Positions 1 to 8,443 of a DNA stretch of 14,615 bases are shown in pieces. Origin of the DNA: Hyphochytrium catenoides. Lineage: Eukaryota > Sar > Hyphochytriomycetes > Hyphochytriales > Hyphochytriaceae. The stretch spans positions 4,454-19,068 of the forward strand of contig FLMG01002524.1 in the NCBI GenBank assembly GCA_900088475.1. Reading direction: 5' to 3'. The position numbers were made by a program, and so were the translations under genes. The notes below the pieces were generated by a model. The model ran no database searches. It was not told where the DNA came from and saw only the letters and a list, made by a program, of their open reading frames with translations. Within the stretch, counting starts at the first letter, position 1, and every line of letters begins with the position of its first letter.

Positions 1-1042
1 TGCGAGTGCCCCTGGTGGTAATGTAGGCCCTGTTAGGGGTGCTTGTATACGTATCTTCTCCTGGTGCAGCGAGGTCAACCTGGGCATTGCGCTTTGAGTC
101 ATAGACAACCTCTGCAAAAGCATCTACGGATCCCACGGAGATGACACTGTCATAGGAAGCAGGGTAGCTCACTTGAGCAGCGCTATAGTCGCCTGCGCCG
201 GCGACAAGCAAGGCTCCTCCATTGTAGAGTTGACGGTATGCCTCTTCCTCAGCGGCGGAATAGTCGGGACCGAGCAAACCTAGATGAATGATCACTTTTG
301 ATGAACCAGCCTCTTCCTTGCACTTCTGAGCGGCCGCAATAAGGTCCGAGGGATAAGCCTGGCAATAGTTGTTGAAGATGTTGAATGAGCGGATCGCTAC
401 ACCACGTGCTACGCCAATGCCACCACGGGAGGCTATAGTTCCAGCGTACCGAGTCCCGTATGCACAGCTATCTACGAGATCTCTGTCGGCTCCACTGAGA
501 GGGACGCCAGCCAGGCCCTGGTGCTGACGTTGGACGCCAGAGGAAATCACACAGACTTTCAACGCACTGGCAGGAGCTCCGGCGGCATTGAACGGAGTCA
601 CGTCGGCACCAATCATCTTTACACCATAAGTGAACGACGAGACTTGTTGCAGTTCCCTGTGAACAGCCCGAAGGGTACGAGAACCTCTGGGAGAGAGAGT
701 CTGAGGGACGGAAGTGGAGTTGCGGATAACATCTTTCTCTATTTTGGCAACATCAGGAAGAGAGGACAGAGCCGCGATGGCACTTTCAGAGGTGATCTGG
801 ACAGCTTTGGCCCCAATGATAGCGAGGTCATGCACCTTCTTGATATGTGAATGGTCGTTGATGAAGGAATCCAACTTGTCAAAGCTTGCCTTAGAAATGC
901 CGAGCTTGTCAACTCCCGCAGAGTCTCTCACTGCTGGGTCTCTTTTCAAGTACACGATGTACCGCCCTGGGCTCTGACTATCAGACGCAGTCGCCGCGCA
1001 GGCGAAAAGTGCCATGAGGATAACACGTTTAAGAGTCAACAT
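1..1042 (-). CDS. Secreted subtilisin-like (S8) pseudoprotease, N-terminal 347 codons, runs off left edge
   Basis: An uninterrupted frame runs from ATG at 1042 to the window edge. Residues 1-19 form a signal peptide (basic MLTLKR, then a hydrophobic run ending ACAATA). Residues 27-104 look like an inhibitor I9 propeptide (GRYIVYLK near the start, SSLPDVAKIEKD at the end). The S8 domain follows from about residue 137 (YGVKMIGAD). Landmarks align with subtilisin BPN', but every catalytic position is changed: Asp32 in VIDSG is Ser167 (VCVISSG), His64 in HGTHVAG is Tyr195 (YGTRYAG), oxyanion Asn155 in AAGN is Asp285 (GAGD), Ser221 in GTS is Arg347 (GTR). Spacings are close to the enzyme's (28, 90 and 62 residues against 32, 91 and 66). 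The family normally hydrolyses peptide bonds; this copy should not by the usual mechanism. The open frame and preserved fold landmarks argue for a maintained pseudoenzyme rather than decay. The C-terminus is outside the window. Chosen ATG: A at -3 and an immediate signal peptide. Confidence 0.9.
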   Translation of the reverse strand, partial: MLTLKRVILMALFACAATASDSQSPGRYIVYLKRDPAVRDSAGVDKLGISKASFDKLDSFINDHSHIKKVHDLAIIGAKAVQITSESAIAALSSLPDVAKIEKDVIRNSTSVPQTLSPRGSRTLRAVHRELQQVSSFTYGVKMIGADVTPFNAAGAPASALKVCVISSGVQRQHQGLAGVPLSGADRDLVDSCAYGTRYAGTIASRGGIGVARGVAIRSFNIFNNYCQAYPSDLIAAAQKCKEEAGSSKVIIHLGLLGPDYSAAEEEAYRQLYNGGALLVAGAGDYSAAQVSYPASYDSVISVGSVDAFAEVVYDSKRNAQVDLAAPGEDTYTSTPNRAYITTRGTR

Positions 1043-2471
1043 CTTGCTACGGTGGATCTTTCCTCCGGCTTATCTCTCTCTCCTTGGTTATGGAAAGGTC
1101 TTGGGTGCTCCTGTTATAGGTTAGGACTTGGGACTGCGTCTTCAGTCTTCGGAGGAAAGTTGGAAAGTGATGGGTAGAGAGCTCTATCTGTGGTCGCCAG
1201 GAGGATTACCTGGGAAACCTCGAATGGGGCAGATAGACGCGCACTAACCTGGGCTTCAGAGGGGAATAGCTGTTCAAATGTCCAGCAACTTACCGCTTTA
1301 CCGCTTCTGCTTATAGTCAGGAGAATGCATTCTAGCTCTTTTGGCCATACTCGTCCCCGTTATATCCCTACAAGATATTTCTTCGGCGAAGCTACTGGCT
1401 CTGGCAACCGCCCCGCATATTGAGTTTACCTCGTGGTAGATGCTGCTCCTTCCTTGAGGATCAGAGAGGAAGCAGATCAGGAAGACAGCAGCCAGGCATT
1501 CCCTTCCTTCGACCAAGAGGCACGACGAGAGCGAGAAACAATCGATGTGTCAAGGATGGGGAGGCAACATCCCCTATACACGTGATTTGAAGTGTCAGAT
1601 GGATTGCCATTTTGAGTGTCGTTTTTACCTTTGAAACAGAGCCAACGGGGCGACGGGCACTAGCGGTCTTTAGTACTCAGCCAACGGAACCGCAAGCGAT
1701 CCACATCGATCCTTCATCGGAGGTAGTGGATATTTCATGGGAAGTACGAGGGTAGTACACCCTACTATCTCAGCAATGAATAGCTGAGCAGCTCTCGTTC
1801 TACAGTGAGAGAGTGCGGTCCTGGCCGTGTCTGAGACGGAGAGCAACCTTCGCAAGTCAGCGGGCTGATCCATCGACGACCCAACCAATTATCCCTGCGC
1901 TATGGAGGATGTGGCTCTACTTGTTACCGTTTCTGTGGACCTTATCACTCCTGCGAAAACGTCTACAGCGTTTGGACACCGACAATGTACCATCAAGGGA
2001 TACCTACCCATTCTTTCCTGCCGAGAACGTCTGGGATAATATTTAAAAACGATAATGCTCAGATCAAGAAGGGCCGTTGCCCAATTTACCTTCTGTATGA
2101 ACGTGCACCAGCCCTGATCCTACTGAAGAGGTTCAGATAATAATAAGCTGCGGTGGGCGGGATCAGCTTTACACCTTTTGTGAGATTAGAGGCACATTAG
2201 TGTTAGAAGTTAGAACTATCACGACTTTTTTCCGGGCTGTTATTCTCACGTTGATGCATCCGCGACCAGCGACTACTGCTAGCACTTGTCAGAGGTAGAA
2301 GGATGAAGGAGAAGGGGAAGAAGAAGAAGGAGGAAGAGAGAACAAGCGCTACCAAAGCCAAAAAGCCTTAGTCTCTTCATCGGCTCTAGACTATCCGCTC
2401 CACACTCATTTTTTAGAAGAAGGAAGAATCATAGTTGACTTCTTTGATAACGAGAGGAGAAGAAGATGATG
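1043..2471. other. Intergenic region upstream of the subtilase-like gene, no gene recognised
   Basis: About 1.4 kb in which open frames are short (none above about 80 codons), overlap on both strands and have no recognisable motif. It contains the presumed promoter of the minus-strand subtilase-like gene and a purine-rich patch at about 2302-2341 (AAG/GGA runs). No RNA gene or mobile element was seen. Confidence 0.5.
1111..1127 (-). promoter_or_regulatory. Candidate 3' splice (cis or trans) acceptor upstream of the subtilase-like gene
   Basis: Read on the minus strand, CCTAACCTATAACAG ends at 1111. It has a branch-point-like CTAAC and a CAG acceptor, which would leave a 68-nt untranslated leader (1110-1043) before the ATG. 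The pyrimidine tract is weak. If the organism trans-splices a spliced leader, this would be a reasonable site; otherwise it could end a 5'-UTR intron or be chance. Confidence 0.25.
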
Positions 2472-2488
2472 AACCGCCGACGGCGGTT
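2472..2488. repeat. 17-bp near-perfect palindrome
   Basis: Eight-base arms AACCGCCG and CGGCGGTT flank a single A. The site is GC-rich within AT/purine-rich surroundings, so it stands out. It could be a dimeric DNA-binding site, but no gene lies close enough to say. Confidence 0.6.
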
Positions 2489-2679
2489 GTAATTATTGAG
2501 GGGATGGAATAGAAGAATAGTTATTATCAGGAAGGACTACTGAGCCCTTCGGAGTATTCTAATGCGTTTGCGCTTACTCCTAGTGCTACGCTGGCCTCGT
2601 AAGGTATCAATACCACTTGGGCACGGAGCAATAAAAGAGCAAAAAAGTTCCTATATATGAAAAAAAAGAAATCAACAGT

Positions 2680-2885
2680 AGTTCTACTACCGTTTTACCG
2701 AGGGACACAAACAAGACGGGCTTATCCTTACTATTCTAAAGGTTTTAGGACATCCCCCATCTCAAGACCGCGCCTGCTGTTGGCGTTGTTGGACGGTCAG
2801 GAAGGCATCCTCGCCAATCATAGCATTAAGTCTGAGACCTAGACCATGGGAAGGTGGACGGAGACACAACGGTAGTAGTAGAACT
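2680..2885. repeat. Imperfect inverted repeat pair with AGTTCTAC...TACCGTT arms
   Basis: The left arm at about 2680-2695 (AGTTCTACTACCGTT) recurs inverted at about 2868-2885 with three extra bases (AACGGTAGTAGTAGAACT). About 170 bp lie between. The interior has no transposase and no recognised ends, so a miniature element is only a possibility. Confidence 0.4.
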
Positions 2886-2910
2886 ATAAGTAGGGCAAAG
2901 GAAGGGCATG

Positions 2911-3056
2911 GAACTAATAATAGCCCTCTGAATCTGTCTTGGGTCGCCCTATCCTTAAATGTCGACATATGCGGTGCTGTGGCCATCATGATTGGTAGCT
3001 CCGCCCAAGGCTCTTCTCCAACGATCCAACAACCATGTAGTTCCTATTATTAGTTC
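2911..3056. repeat. 13-bp perfect inverted repeat separated by 120 bp
   Basis: GAACTAATAATAG at 2911-2923 is perfectly inverted at 3044-3056 (CTATTATTAGTTC). The AT-rich arms make chance more likely than the length alone suggests. No target-site duplication was found. Confidence 0.45.
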
Positions 3057-4904
3057 ATTCCAGCGAAGATCTCTTAGACTGCCATGTTCGTGTTCCTTTA
3101 GCACTGCTCTGTACAATTAACGCAATAAAGTGGATTGTTAGTAGGCAGTCCTGTTTTCGCTGTGTTGGGGTGGCTTTCATTAGAAATGATGGGCTGGAGG
3201 AAACAATGAAACCAAGAATTTCATAAGACGCACACGGAACACTAGAGTGACGTCCTTCTGGCTGGGGTTGGTTTATGTCATATTCCTATCCAAGGAGTTC
3301 ACACGGCAACCACTATCGCCACGGCCGCCGTGCGGGTCGTTCTACCAAGGGCAATCTGATCAGGCCGGACAATCCTTTAGTTTGACAAAAAGCTTGCGCC
3401 TGCGCGGATGTTCTTCTCAACACCTGCAATGCTCCTTCGAGGCTTTCATCAACTCTTTCCTCAGCCTGAGAAAGCCTCGTAGCAGACGGAGCCAGCAGCC
3501 ACCAATCATACTGCCCGTGACCCTCATTAGAAACCAGACATTTTGCGTGCCATCCATCCAGAAGGGCTCGCGAATGGCTGGATTAGCTGTGGGAGAGGGC
3601 AGATGATAAAAGTGTTTCACTAACGCTTTTGACCCTGGGTGGTCGCTTCTTTGAGTGACGACACGAGCTCCAGTGTTGAAAGATCTGAGGTGAGCTGCAC
3701 AGCCATGAAAATTTGAGGTGACTGGTTAGCGAGGTTTAGAATGACTGTGCCGTCTATTAGGGGTCCGGTACATTGTTTGATTATTGTCGTGACATAATCA
3801 ACAAAAAAAAAGAGGACACCCAGAAGATCCACCACTGAGAAGTCGTCATCGCGGGAGCTACAAGCTTGTAATAAGAGACGTGCCTTTGTTTGTCAATCTC
3901 CCTTCTGAGTAGTAGTAGCTCATCCATTCTGATGTCGTAACATGAAAACAGTGACGGATGGTGCTGGTGATGTTTCCAATAAATACACAGCACAGAAAGA
4001 AGTTAGCGGGTTACTCCGCTGGAGGAACCTCTTCAAAAGGCAATAGAACTATCTGAACGCATCGTGGTGGGGGCTTAGAAGAGATCGAGCCAACAGCTCT
4101 AGCAGTGGCCTAGCAAGACCTCTTGGCCGAGAGGGGTCGTTCTACTTCTACGAGTTCGCCGTCATCAGATAATCCATACAATATGCAGAGGATTTCCTTC
4201 CAAGGCCCTTGAGATTATTGCAAAGACTGTAGACTACCAGCCACAATAGGAGCCGGATCTTTTTCCAACAAAAGGATCGCCACCACAGCCGGCAGCCCGT
4301 CCGTAGCAGCAGTGAAGGCTCGCAATTGGCTGGATTCGGTGTGGTTCGCAGATGCGGATCAGTTGGTCTTTGAGTTGACTGTTCATTACCGTCACAACTG
4401 TGTGGTCGCTCCTTGTTATTACTGGCGTCGTCGCGGCCTCAACCTTACCGGATCGATACGGTCAAGGTTTGAACGCCCAAATTTGCGAGTGTGGATCTAG
4501 ATGTAGCCCAGCAAGGTTTTGAACTTCTCTGTCTGACCAGTTGATCTTCTCTGTCTGTTCAGTTGAACTTCCCTGTGTGCCTTGGGACAAGGCGTCTGTA
4601 TACCGTAAGAAACCTTATGCGAAGGAAGAAGGACCTACCAAGAGTCTTCCGGCACCACTGAAGATAAAATAGCCGAGAGAGCCTATCAACCATCACTGAA
4701 GAGAAAAATCCTCTGGCCACGGTTGGGCCGCGTTGTGTTTTCGTTTTTAATGAGCCTACGGAGCACAGCAAAGTGGTCATGGTGGTGAAGAGATGATGAT
4801 GTCCGCGATGCGGAGATTAGGTTCTCTCCTGGCGCCTTGCTCGTTCGGTCCGCCTTAACCCTGGCTTGCGGAAGTGGCAACAGAAGTGGAGGCCCCATTG
4901 ATCC
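3057..4904. other. Gene-poor stretch, nothing recognised
   Basis: About 1.85 kb without a recognisable gene. The longest frames (plus 3247-3606, 119 codons; minus 3620-3835; plus 4312-4500) overlap one another and show no family motif, signal peptide or repeat support. A run of nine A occurs at 3803-3811. Unrecognised exons cannot be excluded. Confidence 0.45.
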
Positions 4905-5098
4905 GAGCTGCACTGCGAAGGGCCTCAGGATGATGTACCATCCGTTTGTTCCCGTCGCTGCTGCAGATGAACATGACTGTCTGTTTAGGTAGGTGAATAG
5001 TAGGTGATAGAGTGATCGATAGTCTGCTAGTCGGGAGAAGACGGAGTGAAAGGCTCTTCCTGTCGCTTAACTTGTGATTAGTTACCATATTCAATGGA
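4905..5098 (+). repeat. Diverged dispersed repeat, copy A
   Basis: This 194-bp stretch aligns by eye with 6064-6257 in the same orientation. Shared blocks in the same order include GAGCTG...GCGAAG, GCTGCAGATG, CATGACTGT, TTTAGGTAG, GTGATAGAGTG and GTCGCTTA. Copies differ by many substitutions and small indels, so the duplication is old. It may be part of an unrecognised mobile element or an old segmental duplication. No conserved reading frame is evident. Confidence 0.6.
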
Positions 5099-5199
5099 GA
5101 CGATGCATCATCCTTAGAGGTAGTACGGCCATTCTTCCGCATCATAGCGCCGTGTTTCCTCGGCAAGGAGAAGCACAAATACGGTAGATTAGAATCGTT

Positions 5200-5330
5200 G
5201 TTTCTCTCTCTATCTTCCTCCTCTCTCCTCTCCCTTTTCTCGTTTTTCTTTTCTCAATTTCCCTTGGCTTTCTCTTTTCTCTTTCTCTGGCTCTTTCTTT
5301 GCTTTCTCTCTCTTCTTGGCATATCAACGC
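5200..5330. repeat. Pyrimidine-rich (CT/TTTCTC) tract
   Basis: A run made almost wholly of C and T on the plus strand (TCTCTC, CCTCC and TTTTCT units), so purine-rich on the minus strand. The minus-strand frame of R/E/K residues across it is a by-product of the composition. Confidence 0.75.
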
Positions 5331-5540
5331 ATTCTTTGTTCTACCCTCTTTCGAGTCTTCATAGTGCTTAGTGATTCCACTGTCCGTTACTTCGTCATTC
5401 CGTCCTCCCTCTTCCTACTTCGAGAGGAGGCGGACGACCTTACTTTCTCTTCTTGACCGTGAACACGCAGTCCTAGATTATTTGTTCTCCTTTTGCTAAT
5501 CCAACAGCCAGGCTCAAGCCCTCTTCAGCAAATATATGTA

Positions 5541-5611
5541 GGAACAGCAAGGTTCTTACCAAGCGTGCACGGAACAAGGTTCTTACTAACGAGAGGTTCC
5601 TACTAACGAGA
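5541..5611. repeat. Short imperfect tandem repeat of a GGTTCTTACTAACGAG-like unit, three copies
   Basis: Three adjacent related units: GGAACAGCAAGGTTCTTACC, then GGAACAAGGTTCTTACTAAC, then GGTTCCTACTAACGAGA. The last two share TACTAACGAGA exactly. TACTAAC is also the classical intron branch-point sequence, but no matching splice sites support an intron here. Confidence 0.6.
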
Positions 5612-6063
5612 AGGTGAAGTCATCGATTGTGGAGTGAGCAGTGAAGAATAAATGAGTCTTTCCATTGTCCTAAGAATCCTACGCATTGATATCTACTTCC
5701 ATAATAGAGGATTATGAGGTAGTGGGGGGACGAATGAGGTAGGAGAAGCAAGGAGATGACGAAGGAGAAGAGAGAAGATACACAAACGTGGTCATATCTG
5801 TCCATCTTCGACTGACCTACAATGCCTCTGAGGCACGTGTAAGTGCCTGCGTGGACATTCGATGAGGCTTGGTGGTATAGATTTTGTGAGACCTATGCTA
5901 GCTACCAGCCAATGCCTGTCAGCGTGCCCCATTGGTCATTGTACCCCAAGTGTGAGAGTCCCACATGCTCCGACAATATAAAAGTAGTACTACAGATGAA
6001 GATCACCTCTCCTACTACCACTACTACCACCAGCAACAGCAGCTCCTCTTCTGTTGGCACTTT
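5612..6063. other. Intergenic, no gene recognised
   Basis: About 450 bp between the short tandem repeat and copy B of the dispersed repeat. A plus-strand open frame (5843-6145) with a threonine/serine run and several cysteines begins at GTG after an in-frame TAA at 5840. Its first ATG is deep inside and it runs into the repeat. I do not call it a gene. Confidence 0.4.
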
Positions 6064-6257
6064 GAGCTGTACGGCGAAGTGCTGCGAGATAATCAACCGA
6101 TTGTTGTTCCTCCGGCGCTGCAGATGTTGGCATGACTGTTTCTAATACACTTTGGTAAGACTTTCTTTAGGTAGTAGGTGGATAGCATGTGATAGAGTGC
6201 TGGAAACGGGGGATGGAGTAGGGAGTGAAGCCCCGTCGCTTAGCTCATAGTTTATCA
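6064..6257 (+). repeat. Diverged dispersed repeat, copy B
   Basis: Second copy of the 194-bp repeat at 4905-5098, same orientation, about 1.16 kb downstream. It carries an insertion after CATGACTGTTTC that copy A lacks; the order of the shared blocks is otherwise kept. Confidence 0.6.
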
Positions 6258-6571
6258 TAGGACACTGCTGCTTCTGCCGTCATAGAAAGAAGGGAATCGA
6301 TGCGATGCTCAATAACAAAGAGGAGGACAAGAAGATATTGTATGTGATGACTGCTTGGTTGAGGTTGTGCGCCGACTCAAGCGTTGATCGATGATACAAC
6401 CGCTTCGTCTCTGCCCTCTCCTTCCCACCAGTGGCTTCTACCTCGATGCTTTGCTAACAGTCCGACTACACTTTGTTTCTAGCATGGTGCGGGCTGGAAG
6501 ATCAGATGATTGGTACCGAACGAAAGAGAGAAGGGGGAGAATGGTGTGCTCGACTCAAAGAGTAAGAGGCT

Positions 6572-6892
6572 AAGGGGGAGAGGGAGAAGGGAAAGAAAGA
6601 GAGGTTGAGGGGAAAGAGAGGGAGAGAGAACGAGAGAGAGAGAGAAAAGAGAGAGAGGAAAGAGAGAGAGAGCGCTGCTAGGAGAGGAGAGCGTGGGCAA
6701 GAGAGAGAGAGAGTATAAGGTGACGAGGAGATGTTTTTGAAGGGGGGAGAGGGAGAGGGGAAAGAAAGAGAGGGTGAGGGGAAAGAGAGGGAGAGAGAAC
6801 GAGAGAGAGAGAGAGAGAAAAGAGAGAGAGAGTGCTGCTAGGAGAGGAGAGCGTGGGCAAGAGAGACAGAGAGATAAGGTGACCAGGAGATG
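6572..6892. repeat. Tandem duplication of a 168-bp GA-rich unit
   Basis: Unit 1 (6572-6739) and unit 2 (6740-6892) start with A(A)GGGGGAGAGGGAGA and share GGGGAAAGAGAGGGAGAGAG, a GCTGCTAGGAGAGGAGAGCG block, GTGGGCAAGAGAGA and ATAAGGTGACNAGGAGATG. They are nearly identical except for GA-repeat length, so the duplication is recent. The serine/leucine minus-strand frames across it (6479-6700 and 6678-6941) are mirror products of the repeat, not genes. Confidence 0.85.
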
Positions 6893-7137
6893 GTGGGAGG
6901 AAGGAGTGCGCCACGAGGTAGGCCGACAGGTGACCCACCAAAGCGCCTACAATCCGTTACAATTCTTATATATAAACTTCATTGAAACATTGTTTCTTGC
7001 AAGCTACGAATAAAGTTCCCTAGTCTAACCTATGTCTCTTTCAGAAAGAATAACAATACTATTCAGGAGTGAAACGTTACCTTTCCTCAACGCTGAGTCG
7101 CTAGCGAATGAGAGAGGGGATGAAGGGAAGCGAAGAG

Positions 7138-7348
7138 AGGAAGGAGAGAGAGAGAGAGAGACAGAGCAGAGAGAGACAGAGAGAGACAGAGAGAGACAGA
7201 GAGAGACAGAGAGAGACAGAGAGAGACAGAGAGAGAAAGAGAGAGACAGGGAGAGAGAGAGGGACAGAGAGACAGAAGATAGAGAGACAGAGACAGACAG
7301 ACAGACAGACAGACAGAGAGAGAGACAGAAAGACAGAGAGAGAGAGAC

Positions 7349-7408
<60 letters not shown>
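7138..7408. repeat. 10-bp minisatellite grading into (GACA)n and (GA)n
   Basis: Six perfect consecutive copies of GAGAGACAGA occupy 7171-7230, followed by degenerate copies, then (ACAG)n at about 7290-7360, and a (GA)n run ending in GTGTGTG at 7408. All purines are on the plus strand except the regularly spaced C. Frames on both strands (R/E/T-rich on plus, S/L-rich on minus) follow from the 10-bp period and are not credible proteins. Confidence 0.9.
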
Positions 7409-7410
<2 letters not shown>

Positions 7411-8184
7411 TGTGTTGAGCCGCTAAGAATGAAAAGATGACCGGCATGGAGGGAGTGGAAAAAAGAGGAGAGCGCGATGGGAACGGAGGAAGAGGAGGTG
7501 GAAAAGAGGGAAAAATAGACAAGGACAAGGGAAGAGCAGGAGGATAGAGAAACGCTGTTGCGATCTCAACGGTGCCTACCGCACGCACCAGCAGAAAGGA
7601 GAGATCTAAGGCATGCGGACAGACATCTAGGAGAAGAAAGAGCTTTATCTAGAACGAGAGCAGAAGGGAAAGAGAGAGAAAGATAAGAGGAAAAGAGAGA
7701 AGTAATGAGAGACGTGGCGAAAGGCTTAGAGCTGCTGGTGGACAGATGAAGAGTATCTCCTCTCATCTATCCTTTCCTTTTAGCTCTGGATAGTTGTTCT
7801 TTCGCTGCCTGCTGATGATCTGGATGGCACCACCTCTGCTGGATGAGAAGTTGGGAGAAGAGCGGAAGAGATACTAAGCGTAGAAACGAAAAGGAATGCA
7901 AGCATCAGGAACTCTCTCGTCCTCCAGAAGGTAGAAGGTTGCCAGGTTGATGCTGAGGCTTAGGCTTCTCCTGTTGCTCTCTCGCTCAAGCAATCATTTC
8001 TATCTCTCCGCCGACTGTCTCTCTCGGTTTGCTGCCTCCCTTTCTCTGTCTATCTGGAGATACGTTGGTCTAAGGTGCATCACGGAAGAGGTTTAGGCCA
8101 AGGGATAACGAGAGACAGTGGAGAGACCGAGAGGGTAAAAGAACCATACATAATATACAGGCAGAGCTCAGCAAACAAGGAACA
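7409..8184. other. Intergenic between the minisatellite and the next GA tract, no gene recognised
   Basis: Mixed sequence with purine-rich patches (about 7445-7550 and 7650-7710). No open frame here has a recognisable motif. It may contain upstream control sequence for the membrane protein at 8444, but no defined element is seen. Confidence 0.4.
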
Positions 8185-8275
8185 GAGAGAGAGAGAGAGA
8201 GAGGGAGAAAGAGAAAGAGAAAGAGAGAGAGAGAGAAGAGTGAGAGAGCGAGAGCGAGGGAGAGAGGGAGAACGA
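8185..8275. repeat. GA-rich simple repeat upstream of membrane-protein gene 1
   Basis: (GA)n interspersed with GAAAGA and GAGCGA on the plus strand, ending about 170 bp before the ATG of the 601-codon gene. Confidence 0.8.
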
Positions 8276-8419
8276 GAAGTGAGCGCGAAGCAGGATGCAA
8301 TAGGACGCATTAGCCGAGGAGGACGGAGAGAAGAGGCACGGAAACAATAGAGCACGATGTGTCTAACGGATAGCGGGGCCCGAGGAATAATGAAGAGGAC
8401 AGAGGAATAAAGGTCCCAT

Positions 8420-8443
8420 CTTAGGAGACAGGAGAAGGACCTC
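8420..8443 (+). promoter_or_regulatory. Conserved leader with candidate YAG splice acceptor before membrane-protein gene 1
   Basis: The segment CATCTTAG|GAGACAGGAGAAGG matches the second gene's leader (CATCTCAG|GAGACAGGAGAAGG at 13301). The YAG ends at 8424, 19 nt before the ATG, the same distance as in the other copy. An in-frame TAA at 8408 also lies at the same codon offset in both, which fixes the start. A trans- or cis-splice acceptor is one reading; plain paralogy of the leader is the other. Confidence 0.35.

Noticed and set aside
521-1177. Plus-strand open frames over the left edge
   Set aside because: They are antisense shadows of the minus-strand subtilase-like frame, which has clear homology and a signal peptide.
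3247-3606. 119-codon plus-strand frame
   Set aside because: No recognisable domain, signal or paralog; it overlaps open frames on the other strand, as expected by chance in stop-poor sequence.
3620-3835. Minus frame with FFFVDYV, resembling a reverse transcriptase YVDD box
   Set aside because: The second Asp is missing and no other RT motif flanks it; the phenylalanines come from the nine-base A run.
4465-4476. tRNA B-box-like GGTTTGAACGCC
   Set aside because: No matching A box at the right distance and no acceptor or anticodon stems can be folded around it.
5843-6145. 100-codon Cys/Thr-containing plus frame
   Set aside because: It starts at GTG after a TAA, has no ATG near the start, and runs into the dispersed repeat.
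7138-7408. CRISPR-like regular repeat
   Set aside because: The 10-bp units are contiguous with no unique spacers, and the sequence context is eukaryotic.
7025-7588. 187-codon minus frame of S/L/V residues and the 128-codon plus frame of R/E/T/D residues
   Set aside because: Both are direct translations of the 10-bp and GA/GACA repeats; no sequence outside the array supports them.
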